Shown: positions 54,271 to 63,240, counted from the stretch's first letter. The stretch is DNA of 64,000 nt from Schaalia odontolytica (GCF_009730335.1 NZ_CP046315.1:2232001-2296000); one strand, 5' to 3'. Made by a program: numbers and translations. Notes: generated from the letters alone by a model not told the origin.

Positions 54271-54890
54271 CACAACAGGCACCGGCACACCGAGGAGCAC
54301 GACCACTCGCATTCCTCGCCTGCGCCCTCCTGGCGCTGTGCACCGCCTCATGCGCGGAGTTTTTCGGTGGTACTCCGGGGATGAATCCATGGCACGCTGA
54401 GCAGCTTCAGCAGGCTGGGCAGATGCACTCCATCGAGGACTTTGGACGCGATATCGAGCCGGCCCTGATCCAGGTACGTAACGAGCTCATCAACGAGAAC
54501 AACTTTGAGCTGCGCCATGGAGACGACGCGATTTCCAGCCAACCAACGGGAGATCAAACACTCTACAGCCTCAATTCCCCAACCATTTATTTTCTTGAAG
54601 ACAATGTCGACAAGGCACGGACGGCGTTTGAAAGTCATCTGACCCCTCTCGGCTTCACGGTCACGGTGGACGAACAAATGACGGACAAGGAAGGAAAATT
54701 GACTTGGATCGTCGCACGGAACCCCACCTACGGGATTAGCGCCAGCGCCTACATCCGTGATTCCAAGCGTTCTTCCTTCCACTACGAGACCGAAATGCTC
54801 AGCTCCGATGGATCAACGGACGACCCTCAGCAGCTCGCCGACATCCCGGGCCGCCGACCCGACTGGCTCATCCCTACCCCCACGACCTGA
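54267..54890 (+). CDS. Probable lipoprotein (paralogue 2)
   Basis: A 207-residue protein with a signal ending in the lipobox TASC (about Cys29). It parallels the preceding protein: GRDIEPALIQVRNELIN, ESHLTPLGFTV, DGSTDDPQQLADIPGRRPDW. The shared ending SGDSTxxPxQL...PGRxPDW shows a gene duplication. It ends the coupled module. No function is known. Confidence 0.7.
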   Translation: MTQQAPAHRGARPLAFLACALLALCTASCAEFFGGTPGMNPWHAEQLQQAGQMHSIEDFGRDIEPALIQVRNELINENNFELRHGDDAISSQPTGDQTLYSLNSPTIYFLEDNVDKARTAFESHLTPLGFTVTVDEQMTDKEGKLTWIVARNPTYGISASAYIRDSKRSSFHYETEMLSSDGSTDDPQQLADIPGRRPDWLIPTPTT

Positions 54891-54967
54891 CAGGCATCAC
54901 GACCACGCGTGCTCGCGCTGCTCCTGTCCTAGCAACGAGGCCGGTGCTGCTCTGCGCTCCCCCGCCG

Positions 54968-56401
54968 TCAGCGCCCCCGGCGGTACAGGTACTCGTGCAG
55001 CCAGTCACCCGCGATGCCGGTCGCTGCTGCTACGACGCAGACGAGAGCGACGGCCCGGAATGCGCCCGTCGCGAGCATCGGCGTGAACACGCCAATGCCG
55101 ATCGCGGCGCTGCCCTGCATGGCGAGGTCGTTCATGGCGACGGCACGCCCATTCTGCCCGGGGGCGACGGTCGCGAAGACCGTGTCGTAGATGGGCGTGA
55201 ACAGGGCACCAAAGCCCGCGTAGATGAAGCACATGGCGGCGGTGATCACCCACGGGCCCATGCTCATGCACAGCGCAATGAGGGCGGTACCCACGAGGAT
55301 GAGGGTCACGCATGCGCGCACGGTCCGCCCGCGCCCGATCCGAGCCATCACGGCGCCCGACGTCATGGCGGTGGCCAGGGCGACGCAGTAGGCGGGCAGG
55401 AGGCGCACGGACACCTGGGCGGGCGTGAGCCCGTAGTTAGCGGCACCGATTCCGTTCATGAGGGGCGCGACCGTGAAGTTCATGCAGTAGACGATCACGA
55501 TGAGGCTGATCGAGCGCGCCCACGGCACGTTCGTGAAGAAGGAACGCGTGATGAAGGGGGCGCGCGCACGCCCGATGTAGCGCCAGAAGAGGACCCCGCC
55601 GAGGATGAGGCCCGCAATGAGCCACCAGCGCGGGTTCGCGGCGACCAGGGTGAGTAGCAGGGCCAGGGAGGAGAAGATCGCGAGGCCGACGACGTCGACA
55701 CGCCCGGCACGGGCACGCGCGGGGACACGACGCCCCATGATCGGCAGGCAGGCGAGGCCGGCCAGGGGAATGAGGAGGAGCAGAGCCCAGTTGATGTCGG
55801 CGAGGATGCCGCCGGCCAGCATGCCAATCGCCGTGCCGCCCTGGAAGGCCGCGCACATGAGGCCGACGTAGAGGCCTCGTTTCTTCGGGTCACGGATGGC
55901 TGTCGCCAGGATCATGTACGCGGAGGCAGCGGCCTGGTATCCGAGGGTTTGGAGCGCTCGGGCGACGATGACGCCGACCAGTGACGAGGAGAAGACGAAG
56001 CCGAGCAGGGAGCCCGCGACGATCAGCGCGATCCCCACATCGACGATCCGGCGCAGCGGAATGAAGTCACCGAGGGTTCCGTACAGGAAGCAGGCGACGC
56101 CGAGGACGATGCCGGGGATCGCCGTGATGAGGCCGGAGGCATCCCCCGCGCCAATGCCCTGGGCGACGCGCAGGTAGACCAGGTTGAACCCCTGGAGGGA
56201 GACGGTCCCGAGCGCGTAGATGCCGAGAAGCGGCAGGAGCACGCGCGCCGGCCCGTCCGCGTATTCGCCGTCCGTGGCGACGGTGCGCAAGTTGACCGCG
56301 GGGGCCGAGGCCGCTCCTCGAATGACCTGTGAGGGGACGGTGGCGACGCGGCAGGTGGGACCTGCCGATCGAGAGGAGATGAAGAAGCGGAGCGTGCGCA
56401 C
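54968..56401 (-). CDS. Major facilitator superfamily transporter
   Basis: A 477-residue membrane protein with about 12-14 hydrophobic segments. The first begins ARVLLPLLGIYALGTVSLQG. The loop after TM2 reads YGTLGDFIPLRRIVDVG, and RALQTLGYQAAASAYMILAT matches the antiporter-like region of drug-efflux MFS proteins. The start is uncertain: GTG at 56401 is taken because the frame upstream of it is not supported; the N-terminal 48 residues look disordered. Substrate unknown. Confidence 0.75.
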   Translation of the reverse strand: MRTLRFFISSRSAGPTCRVATVPSQVIRGAASAPAVNLRTVATDGEYADGPARVLLPLLGIYALGTVSLQGFNLVYLRVAQGIGAGDASGLITAIPGIVLGVACFLYGTLGDFIPLRRIVDVGIALIVAGSLLGFVFSSSLVGVIVARALQTLGYQAAASAYMILATAIRDPKKRGLYVGLMCAAFQGGTAIGMLAGGILADINWALLLLIPLAGLACLPIMGRRVPARARAGRVDVVGLAIFSSLALLLTLVAANPRWWLIAGLILGGVLFWRYIGRARAPFITRSFFTNVPWARSISLIVIVYCMNFTVAPLMNGIGAANYGLTPAQVSVRLLPAYCVALATAMTSGAVMARIGRGRTVRACVTLILVGTALIALCMSMGPWVITAAMCFIYAGFGALFTPIYDTVFATVAPGQNGRAVAMNDLAMQGSAAIGIGVFTPMLATGAFRAVALVCVVAAATGIAGDWLHEYLYRRGR

Positions 56402-56586
56402 GGCGATTAGTTCACCACAAATCAACCGTTTAGCAGTATTGCAGGAAACTAGCGCGCAAATGAAGCTCAACTTAACACTCTGATAGCCCGTCACTCCCCG
56501 TACGCATGCCCGTCCATCAGGGCTCAATGTCGCCACTGTCCCGCCCCTGACGTGGCACAATGAATCATCCCTCGCAAAGGAGCACT

Positions 56587-57492
56587 ATGTCTCGCGTCAT
56601 CGTTGTCGGTTCCATCAACCAGGATGTCACGGTCACCGTCGACCGTTTCCCGAACCCCGGCGAAACACTCTCGGGCACCTCGCTCACCTACGGCCTCGGC
56701 GGCAAGGGCGCGAACCAGGCGGCCGCCGCCGCGCATTCGGGGGTCCCCGTCTTCTTCGTGGGCGCGGTCGGCGCGGATCCCTCGGGCCAGCGCCTGCGGG
56801 CGGAGCTGGCGTCTCACGGCGTGGACGTCACCCACCTACGCGAGGTCGACGGGCCGTCCGGGACCGCGCTCATCACTGTCAACTCCTCGGGTGAGAACAC
56901 GATCATCCTCGACGCCGGGGCGAACGCGACCGTGACCGTCGAGCCCGCCAAGGCCTCGTTGTTCCCCGCCCCCGCCGACATCGTCGTCCTCCAGGCCGAA
57001 ATCCCTGCCGAGGCTAACGCCGAAGCCCTCGCGTGGGCACACTCGTTTGGCGCGCGCATCCTACTCAACCTGGCCCCCGCCCGCCCCACCGACGCCACAT
57101 TCATGGCGCGCGTCGACGTTCTCATCGTCAACGAGACGGAGGCAGGCCTGACGCTGGGCATGCCCGCCCCCGCCGGCCCCACCGAGGCGATCGGCGTCGC
57201 ATGGGCGCTGCGAGGCCTCGGCCCCAAGCACGTCATGGTGACGCTCGGCGCGGACGGCGCGGCGTGGGCGTCGGGCAGCGAGGCCGGGCACTTCCCCGCC
57301 CTCACGCTCGGCGAGGCCGTGGACACCACCGGGGCCGGGGACGCGTGCGTGGGCGCGCTGGCGGCCGCCATGGCCCTCGGCAAGCCTTTCGCCGAGGCCG
57401 TAGCCGACGGCATCCGTGCCGGGTCGACGGCGGTCCTCGCACCGGGCGCCGCCCCCTCGTACGCAGCACTCCCCCGCGTCACGCGCGCCTAA
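56587..57492 (+). CDS. rbsK: Ribokinase
   Basis: A 301-residue PfkB-family kinase. It begins VIVVGSINQDVTVTVDRFPN, then YGLGGKGANQAAAAAHSG (signature 1) and later DTTGAGDACVGALAA (signature 2 with the catalytic Asp). The first motif set is characteristic of ribokinase. AAAGGAG precedes the ATG at 56587. There is no ribose transporter nearby. Confidence 0.88.
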   Translation: MSRVIVVGSINQDVTVTVDRFPNPGETLSGTSLTYGLGGKGANQAAAAAHSGVPVFFVGAVGADPSGQRLRAELASHGVDVTHLREVDGPSGTALITVNSSGENTIILDAGANATVTVEPAKASLFPAPADIVVLQAEIPAEANAEALAWAHSFGARILLNLAPARPTDATFMARVDVLIVNETEAGLTLGMPAPAGPTEAIGVAWALRGLGPKHVMVTLGADGAAWASGSEAGHFPALTLGEAVDTTGAGDACVGALAAAMALGKPFAEAVADGIRAGSTAVLAPGAAPSYAALPRVTRA

Positions 57493-57568
57493 ACGCCGCG
57501 CGACTCCTCCGATTGCTCCGGGAGTGAACGCGCCAGCGTGAGACGGCCCACGCCCCTATGCTAGGGGC

Positions 57569-57961
57569 ATGGCCAGGATCGTCTTCGTCGTCGCAATGCT
57601 CGCAGTCACCATCTACGCTGCCGCCGACTGGCACCGCACGCCCGAAGACGAGATGCCCGGAAAGATCGCCAAGCCCATCTGGCTGATGATCATCCTCTTC
57701 ACCGCGACGATCGCCGCCATCGGCCCCATCGCCTGGCTCGTCCTGCGGTGGGTATCGCGCGAGGAAAAGAAGCAGACCCGAGCGCCCGAAGCCCCCAAGC
57801 GCCCCTCCTCTCCCGACGACGACCCGGAGTTCCTGTTCCGTCTCGAGCGCGACATCCAGCGCAAGCGCCGCGAGGACGAGCGCCGCGCGCAGGAACAGCG
57901 CAAGAGCTCCAAGGATGAGGAGACCGACCCCGCCGAGGATTCCAGCGACGAGGCCAACTAA
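57569..57961 (+). CDS. Small PLDc_N-family membrane protein
   Basis: A 130-residue protein with two membrane helices (about 3-20 and 36-62) connected by a short loop with DWHRTP. A charged cytoplasmic tail follows, rich in Arg, Glu and Lys. The pattern fits the phospholipase D N-terminal-like (PLDc_N) small proteins common in Actinobacteria. TATGCT lies 6 nt before the ATG, so the mRNA may be leaderless. Confidence 0.75.
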   Translation: MARIVFVVAMLAVTIYAAADWHRTPEDEMPGKIAKPIWLMIILFTATIAAIGPIAWLVLRWVSREEKKQTRAPEAPKRPSSPDDDPEFLFRLERDIQRKRREDERRAQEQRKSSKDEETDPAEDSSDEAN

Positions 57962-58064
57962 GCGACGCTCACGCCATCTGCCGCGGGCACTACCCCACTG
58001 CGGTGCGACGCGGTCGCAGCACGACGCGGTCGCGGCACGACGCGAGGCGCCCCGGCCAGCACGG

Positions 58065-58733
58065 TCAGCGGCGCAAGTCCGCCTGCGAGTCCCCCGGCGT
58101 CATATCCTTCGCCATCGCAACCAGGTCAGCCGCGGGCTCCGCGTAGGACGTACCCACGAGCGTCGCACCCGAGAAAACAAACGACGTGATCGACGCGAGC
58201 GCACAGTGGCGCGACTTCGGCGCGTGCGCCAGCGGCTGGCCGTTCACGAAGCGCGTCAGCGTCACGATCGGATTCTGATGGGACACGACGAGCGCCTCAC
58301 GCCCCCGGGCCTCACGCAGCGCCGAGGAGAGGGCCGCACTCATACGCGACGCAATATCCCGATAGGGCTCACCCCACGAGGGACGCAGCGGATTGCAGTA
58401 GTACTTGAAGTACTTAGGGTTCGCCAGCATCGCGCGGTTGGTGTTCACCGGCAAACCCTCGAAGACGTTGTCCGACTCAATGAGGCGCGGATCCGACTGA
58501 ATGCCCAGGTCGTACGCGGCCGCCGTCGGCGCCGCCGTCAACTGCGCACGCAGCAGCGGCGACGAAATCACGCGAGCAATATCCGCACCCGAATCCACCA
58601 GGTACTCAGCGGCGCGGGCAGCCATCGCATGCCCAAGCTCCGTCAGCCCAAAACCGGGCAGCCGCCCATACAAAACACCGTCGGGATTGTCCACCTCGCC
58701 GTGGCGCATAACGTGAATAATGGTGCGGTCCAT
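58065..58733 (-). CDS. Histidine phosphatase (phosphoglycerate-mutase-like)
   Basis: A 222-residue protein. The catalytic motif IIHVMRHGEVDNP holds the RHG histidine; ALVVSHQNPIV holds the second histidine. The family includes phosphoglycerate mutases and broad phosphatases. The start is ATG at 58733 (MDRTIIHVMRHG); TATACT, a near-perfect -10, lies 8 nt upstream, suggesting a leaderless mRNA. Confidence 0.88.
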   Translation of the reverse strand: MDRTIIHVMRHGEVDNPDGVLYGRLPGFGLTELGHAMAARAAEYLVDSGADIARVISSPLLRAQLTAAPTAAAYDLGIQSDPRLIESDNVFEGLPVNTNRAMLANPKYFKYYCNPLRPSWGEPYRDIASRMSAALSSALREARGREALVVSHQNPIVTLTRFVNGQPLAHAPKSRHCALASITSFVFSGATLVGTSYAEPAADLVAMAKDMTPGDSQADLRR

Positions 58734-58764
58734 GACACCCAAGTATAGGGCCCCGAATACACGA

Positions 58765-58790
58765 GAGGCCCGACCAAAAGGTCGGGCCTC
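58765..58790 (-). terminator. Terminator of the bS22 gene
   Basis: A perfect 11-bp stem, GAGGCCCGACC with GGTCGGGCCTC, and an AAAA loop, 7 nt after the bS22 stop. Confidence 0.85.
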
Positions 58791-58797
58791 CGCTCGC

Positions 58798-58896
58798 TCA
58801 CTTCTTATTGCGACGCTGGTGACGCGTCTTGCGCAGGAGCTTACGGTGCTTCTTCTTCGCCATGCGCTTGCGGCGCTTCTTGATGACGGAGCCCAT
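58798..58896 (-). CDS. Small ribosomal protein bS22 (AURKAIP1/COX24 domain)
   Basis: A 32-residue, extremely basic protein, MGSVIKKRRKRMAKKKHRKL followed by LRKTRHQRRNKK. It is nearly the same as the mycobacterial 33-residue protein that was recognised as 30S protein bS22. GGGAGG precedes the ATG at 58896. It lies downstream of the HTH gene, as in mycobacteria. Confidence 0.92.
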   Translation of the reverse strand: MGSVIKKRRKRMAKKKHRKLLRKTRHQRRNKK

Positions 58897-58980
58897 GGGG
58901 TTCCTCCCTCGTAGTGTGTGCGGCAGAGGTACTACCGCTGATGGATGATGGGTGCCCGAGCCGGGCACATCGTGCCTATA

Positions 58981-59199
58981 CTACCCGCCAATGACGCGAG
59001 CCTGGTCACCAGAGTGATCTGCCATACCGGCCTGGATCATCTGGGCGACCGCAGCCTCCGGGACTCGGAAGCTCTTTCCGACGCGAATCGCGGGCATTTC
59101 GCCACTGTGAATCAAGCGGTACACAGTCATCTTAGAGACGCGCATGATGTCCGCCACTTCCGTGACAGTCATAAAGCGCGGCGCCGACTGCTGTTCCAT
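58981..59199 (-). CDS. Excisionase-family HTH DNA-binding protein
   Basis: A 72-residue MerR/BldC-like winged helix. The HTH reads FMTVTEVADIMRVSKMTVYR followed by LIHSGEMPAIRVGKSFRV, the usual excisionase-type helix and wing. It is next to bS22, a pairing conserved in Actinobacteria. It starts 143 nt from the divergent trkH gene. Its targets are unknown. Confidence 0.9.
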   Translation of the reverse strand: MEQQSAPRFMTVTEVADIMRVSKMTVYRLIHSGEMPAIRVGKSFRVPEAAVAQMIQAGMADHSGDQARVIGG

Positions 59200-59296
59200 T
59201 AATGACTCCCAGATATGCTCGCGAGGCGCGCTAAACCCGATTCGTTCACCGCTTACGTAGCCTCACGAAATATACTAATGCCTAACCGTATGGAAA

Positions 59297-59323
59297 CTGC
59301 AACTTTGTCCACTTTTGTTGCAG
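59297..59323 (+). promoter_or_regulatory. 5' leader hairpin of trkH
   Basis: CTGCAAC pairs with GTTGCAG around a 13-nt T-rich loop, 18 nt before the trkH ATG. A -10 element TATACT lies upstream at 59271-59276. The AAGGAGC ribosome binding site follows the stem. Confidence 0.45.
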
Positions 59324-59341
59324 AGTCGTTAAGGAGCATCG

Positions 59342-60904
59342 ATGGCACCGGCACACAAGGGTCGTCAGCAGCGAGGCAAGAACCCTCGCTTACGTCCCGA
59401 ACCCGGCGCCACCCGTTCCCTGATGCACGGACGCGCCACGGCCTCGTCCCCTGTGTTCTCGGAGGACCCGCTGAACCCGCAGCCCTCCCCCGTCGTACGC
59501 CGAGTCGCCGAAGGCCCCCAGAACCCGCACGGCGAGGTACCCACCACAACTGTGCAGCGCGTGCGCGCGTGGCTGTCCAAGCAGGCCCGTTATTCACCCG
59601 CACGCCTCGCTCTGGGCACATTCGCGCTCATCATCGGCGTCATCACGGCGCTCCTGATGTTGCCAATCTCCTCCTCGTCCGACACGTCCGCCCCCTTCGT
59701 CAACGTTCTCTTCACCGCCGTGTCCGCCGTCTGCGTCACCGGCCTGACCACCGTCGACACCGCGACCTACTGGTCCCCCTTCGGGCAGGCAGTCATCGCC
59801 GCCGGCATCGTCGTCGGCGGCCTGGGCGTCATGACCCTTGCGTCGATCCTCGGATTCGCTGTCTCACGCCACCTCGGCCTCACCCAGCGTATGCTCGCCA
59901 CGCAGGAAACCGGCACCGGCGCCATGGGCCAGATCTCCCTCCTGCTCAAAGCAGTCATCGCGACATCGCTGACGATGCAGGCCCTCCTGGCCGCCATGTT
60001 CCTCCCGCGCTTCCTATCGATGGGCATCGACCCCGTGCGCGCCGTGTGGGACTCCGTCTTCATGGCGATCTCCGTGTTCAACAACGCTGGCTTCGTCATC
60101 CTGCCCGAAGGCCTCTCCCCCCATGTCACCGACTGGTGGATGCTCATCCCCATCATCCTGGGCACCACCGTGGGCGCCATCGGCTTCCCCGTCATCATGG
60201 ACGTCGCGAAGAACCTGCGCACACCGCGGCGTTGGCGACTCCACACCAAGCTCACCCTGTCGACCTACCTGATCCTTGCATTCGTGGGGGCGCTCGCCCT
60301 CGCGCTCACCGAGTGGAACAACCCCGCAACTCTGGGTGCGATCGACACTCCTTCTAAGATCCTCAACGCCATGCTCGCCGGCGTTAACTCGCGCTCGTCC
60401 GGCCTGTCCGCACTGGACGTCGGCGCCATGCGGTCCCAGACCCACTTCGTGCAGGACATCCTCATGATGATTGGCGGCGGCTCCGCATCCACAGCGGGTG
60501 GCGTGAAGGTCACAACTTTTGCCGTTCTCGTCTTGGCTGTCATCGCGGAGGCTCGAGGCGACCGCGACATCGAGACCTTCGGGCGTCGCATCCCCACGAG
60601 CGCCGTCCGACTGGCGGTTGCCGTGTCGCTGCTGGGCCTGGCCCTCGTGGCCGTGTCCGTCGTCCTGCTGCTGTCAATGACGAACTATTCTCTCGACATC
60701 ATCCTGTTCGAAACCGCCTCCGCGTTCGCGACCGTAGGCCTGTCCACCGGCATTACCCCGGCCTTGCCCATCGGCGCCAAGTACGTGCTTATTTTCCTCA
60801 TGTTCGCCGGCCGTACCGGCTCCATGACGGTGGCCGCGGCCCTCGCCCTGCGCGAGCGCTCCCGCGTCATCCGCATGCCGGAAGAACGGCCAATCATCGG
60901 CTAA
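59342..60904 (+). CDS. trkH: Potassium uptake protein TrkH/KtrB
   Basis: A 520-residue K+ transporter subunit. The first 85 residues are a basic, disordered cytoplasmic extension. The pore loops show VCVTGLTTVDTATYW, FNNAGFVILPEGLS, VNSRSSGLSALDVGAM and ASAFATVGLSTGI, the four filter-type sequences. AAGGAG precedes the ATG. Its regulatory partner trkA is 2.65 kb downstream, separated by repeats. Confidence 0.93.
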   Translation: MAPAHKGRQQRGKNPRLRPEPGATRSLMHGRATASSPVFSEDPLNPQPSPVVRRVAEGPQNPHGEVPTTTVQRVRAWLSKQARYSPARLALGTFALIIGVITALLMLPISSSSDTSAPFVNVLFTAVSAVCVTGLTTVDTATYWSPFGQAVIAAGIVVGGLGVMTLASILGFAVSRHLGLTQRMLATQETGTGAMGQISLLLKAVIATSLTMQALLAAMFLPRFLSMGIDPVRAVWDSVFMAISVFNNAGFVILPEGLSPHVTDWWMLIPIILGTTVGAIGFPVIMDVAKNLRTPRRWRLHTKLTLSTYLILAFVGALALALTEWNNPATLGAIDTPSKILNAMLAGVNSRSSGLSALDVGAMRSQTHFVQDILMMIGGGSASTAGGVKVTTFAVLVLAVIAEARGDRDIETFGRRIPTSAVRLAVAVSLLGLALVAVSVVLLLSMTNYSLDIILFETASAFATVGLSTGITPALPIGAKYVLIFLMFAGRTGSMTVAAALALRERSRVIRMPEERPIIG

Positions 60905-60911
60905 TTGCGGG

Positions 60912-61153
60912 GCGGCCGACACTCGCGCTTGAAACCCACAGCACCAATACACGGCGGCCGACACTCGCGCTTGAAACCCACGACACCAATGCACGGCGGC
61001 CGACACTCGCACTTGAAACCCGTGACACCAATGCACGGCTCCAACCACCCAAAGCAGGCCCATTCACACCCGCAAAGGCGACACCGGTTTCACGCGCCAC
61101 GCCAACCACACCCGCAAAGGCAACCCCGGTTTCACCAACGGCCGACAAACACA
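60912..61153. repeat. 42-bp repeat array, block A3-B2
   Basis: Three plus-oriented cores TGAAACC start at 60930, 60972 and 61014, at exactly 42-bp spacing. They lie in a unit starting GGCGGCCGACACTCGCGCTT. A link (CTCCAACCACCCAAAGCAGG) leads to two inverted cores at GGTTTCA 61086-61092 and 61128-61134, also 42 bp apart. The block follows the trkH stop directly. Confidence 0.93.
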
Positions 61154-61325
61154 ACCGGCGGCACCGCCCCCAGGCCGCCGACTCCCATCACCGTGGTTTA
61201 TCCACAGGCGAGATGCTGAACGCCAGTTATCCACAGGGGCACAATTCCAGCTTCTCATCTCACTCTCGGAGAGCGATCATCCATCAATCAGGCCCATATC
61301 CGCAGCTACACATGGTGGTGTCCAA
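61154..61325. other. Short gap before the AbiEi/DUF559-like gene
   Basis: About 170 bases without a gene, containing two copies of TTATCCACAGG (near 61198 and 61230) and probably the promoter of the following gene. Confidence 0.4.
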
Positions 61326-62339
61326 TTGTTACCTGAACTCGTCACATCCGTCAGATCGTCGCTTCGCGTTGTTGGCACTCATGGAACGAAAGTACAACTA
61401 CATCGCCTCAGAAAGAACGGCGATGTTTTGAGGATCATGCCAGGCATTTACCTGCCAGCGGGAATCCTCACCGACACCTCATCAACCGAACGCCAAGAAA
61501 TTACATTCATCGCGCGTTTAGCCGCCCTGAGTATCCGCTATCCCACGTATGTCCTGAGTGGACCGAGTGCCGCTTTTCTCCTGGGGTTACCGATCGAGTG
61601 CCGCTTGAAGGATCTGTTTGTGTACACAGGCAGCCCTAGTGGAACACGAAGGATCGTATTTCCTCATGTTGTAGCTCCTGATGGAACTAAAGTTCCCGGA
61701 ACTACAATCAGCACATGCCGACCAAACCATCCTGTTCCAGCAATCGAGTACTTAGGCTTCCGCATCGCGACACCTGCGCGAGTTGTCGTTGATTGCGCTC
61801 GTCTGCTAAACGAACAGCACGGGTTTCCCATCGCCTGCGCAGGGTTGGCCCGGGCGTGCCAGTTTGATCGTTTCCATCAGGATGAGTCGCGTGCCCGCCA
61901 GGAGAAGGCGCGCGGAGAATTCCACGAGACCTTGGCTGGCACTCCCCTCAACACCATCGGACGCGAGCGGGCTCGATGGATGATTGATCGTGCCGACGCT
62001 GGATGTGAGTCTCCCGGCGAGGCCCTGGTCCTCCTCGCGTTGCTGCGCGCGGGGATCGAAGGAATGACGACTCAAGAAGAGGTCCAGGTTGCCGACCACA
62101 CGTACTTCATCGATATTGCACTGCCCAACCTGAAGATCGCTATCGAATTCGACGGGCGCATCAAATACGGGGATACGGTTGATGAAGTCCACGACAGCAT
62201 TGAGGCCGAGCAGCGTCGACAAAGAGACCTCGAACGCGCCGGGTGGACAGTCATTCGTGTCCGTTGGTCGGATCTGCGCGTCATCGACGAGGTCGTCGCC
62301 CAGGTACTGGTCGCCATCCGCGCAAAGAAGGGAAACTGA
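61326..62339 (+). CDS. AbiEi-like winged-helix / DUF559-type nuclease-fold protein
   Basis: A 337-residue protein. The N-terminal part resembles AbiEi-type antitoxin winged-helix proteins: KNGDVLRIMPGIYLPAGI and YVLSGPSAAFLLGLPIE. The C-terminal part fits the Vsr/DUF559 fold of the PD-(D/E)XK group: SPGEALVLLALLRAG, TYFIDIALP, IAIEFDG, and WTVIRVRWSDL. Such genes are common in Actinobacteria and often have no adjacent toxin. The start is TTG at 61326 and is uncertain. It sits between two repeat arrays; its last 39 nt recur at 63241. Confidence 0.7.
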   Translation: MLPELVTSVRSSLRVVGTHGTKVQLHRLRKNGDVLRIMPGIYLPAGILTDTSSTERQEITFIARLAALSIRYPTYVLSGPSAAFLLGLPIECRLKDLFVYTGSPSGTRRIVFPHVVAPDGTKVPGTTISTCRPNHPVPAIEYLGFRIATPARVVVDCARLLNEQHGFPIACAGLARACQFDRFHQDESRARQEKARGEFHETLAGTPLNTIGRERARWMIDRADAGCESPGEALVLLALLRAGIEGMTTQEEVQVADHTYFIDIALPNLKIAIEFDGRIKYGDTVDEVHDSIEAEQRRQRDLERAGWTVIRVRWSDLRVIDEVVAQVLVAIRAKKGN

Positions 62340-62450
62340 AGAAGACGACGATCTGATTGGCGCATGACTCATGCCATCTTTGAATTCCCAGACAGCATAT
62401 TGCTGTGCGCTGGAAACACTTTGAGATGGTTCGAGCAATACAGCCCAGCA
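62340..62450. other. Spacer between the DUF559-like gene and the array
   Basis: 111 bases without a gene or clear structure. Confidence 0.4.
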
Positions 62451-63185
62451 TGAAACCCACAGCACCAATGCGCGGCGGCTGGCACTCGCGCTTGAAACCC
62501 ACAGCACCACTGCGCGGCTCCAACCACCCAAAACAGGCCCATTCACACCCGCAAAGGCGACGCCGGTTTCACCACCCCCACCGACCAAACCCGCAAAGGC
62601 GACACCGGTTTCACCAACGGCCGCCAAACACAACCGATCTCACCACCACAAGGCGCCACACAGCCCGACGTGAAACCCACAGCACCACTGCGCGGCGGCT
62701 GGCACTCGCGCTTGAAACCCACAGCACCACTGCACGGCGGCCGACACTCGCGCTTGAAACCCGTGACACCACTGCGCGGCTCCAACCACCCAAAACAGGC
62801 CCATTCACACCCGCAAAGGCGACGCCGGTTTCACGCGCCGCGCCAACCACACCCGCAAAGGCAACACCGGTTTCACCAACGGCCGCCAAACACAACCGAT
62901 CTCACCACCACAAGGCGCCACACAGCCCGACGTGAAACCCACAGCACCACTGCGCGGCGGCTGGCACTCGCGCTTGAAACCCACAGCACCACTGCACGGC
63001 GGCCGACACTCGCACTTGAAACCCGTGACACCAATGCACGGCGGCTGGCACTCGCGCTTGAAACCCGTGACACCACTGCGCGGCTCCAACCACCCAAAAC
63101 AGGCCCATTCACACCCGCAAAGGCGACGCCGGTTTCACGCGCCGCGCCAACCACACCCGCAAAGGCGACGCCGGTTTCACAAGCG
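62451..63185. repeat. Higher-order 42-bp repeat array (A2-B2, A3-B2, A4-B2)
   Basis: Plus-oriented cores TGAAACC start at 62451, 62493; 62671, 62713, 62755; and 62933, 62975, 63017, 63059. Each group is at 42-bp spacing. After each group a shared link (CTCCAACCACCCAAAACAGG) leads to two inverted cores GGTTTCA at 62565 and 62607; 62827 and 62869; 63131 and 63173. Blocks 1 and 2 end in a shared tail (CAACGGCCGCCAAACACAAC) that leads to the next block. Block starts are 220 and 262 bp apart, so each block gains one 42-bp A unit. Confidence 0.95.
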
Positions 63186-63240
63186 AGCCAACCTCACTGT
63201 CACCTCGAACTACGCCCGGCACAAAACCGTCTTTCTTTCA

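Noticed and set aside
51952-56436. Direct repeats ACCGTTTAGCAG (51952-51963 and 56425-56436) flanking the DUF1023 module and MFS gene, suggesting a mobile unit
   Set aside because: A 12-nt match is expected many times by chance in 64 kb, and there is no integrase, transposase or target duplication.
59200-59341. A c-di-AMP or K+-related riboswitch before trkH
   Set aside because: Only a 7-bp hairpin is visible in a leader of at most about 60 nt after the -10, too short for known classes.
62543-63154. Repetitive proteins encoded by the arrays (frames of about 90 residues on both strands)
   Set aside because: 42 bp is a multiple of three, so open frames arise automatically on several frames. 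There are no ribosome binding sites or recognisable domains.
60905-63185. A CRISPR array
   Set aside because: Units are 42 bp with no alternation of identical repeats and unique spacers; the units occur in both orientations and the intervening sequence is itself repeated. No cas genes are present.
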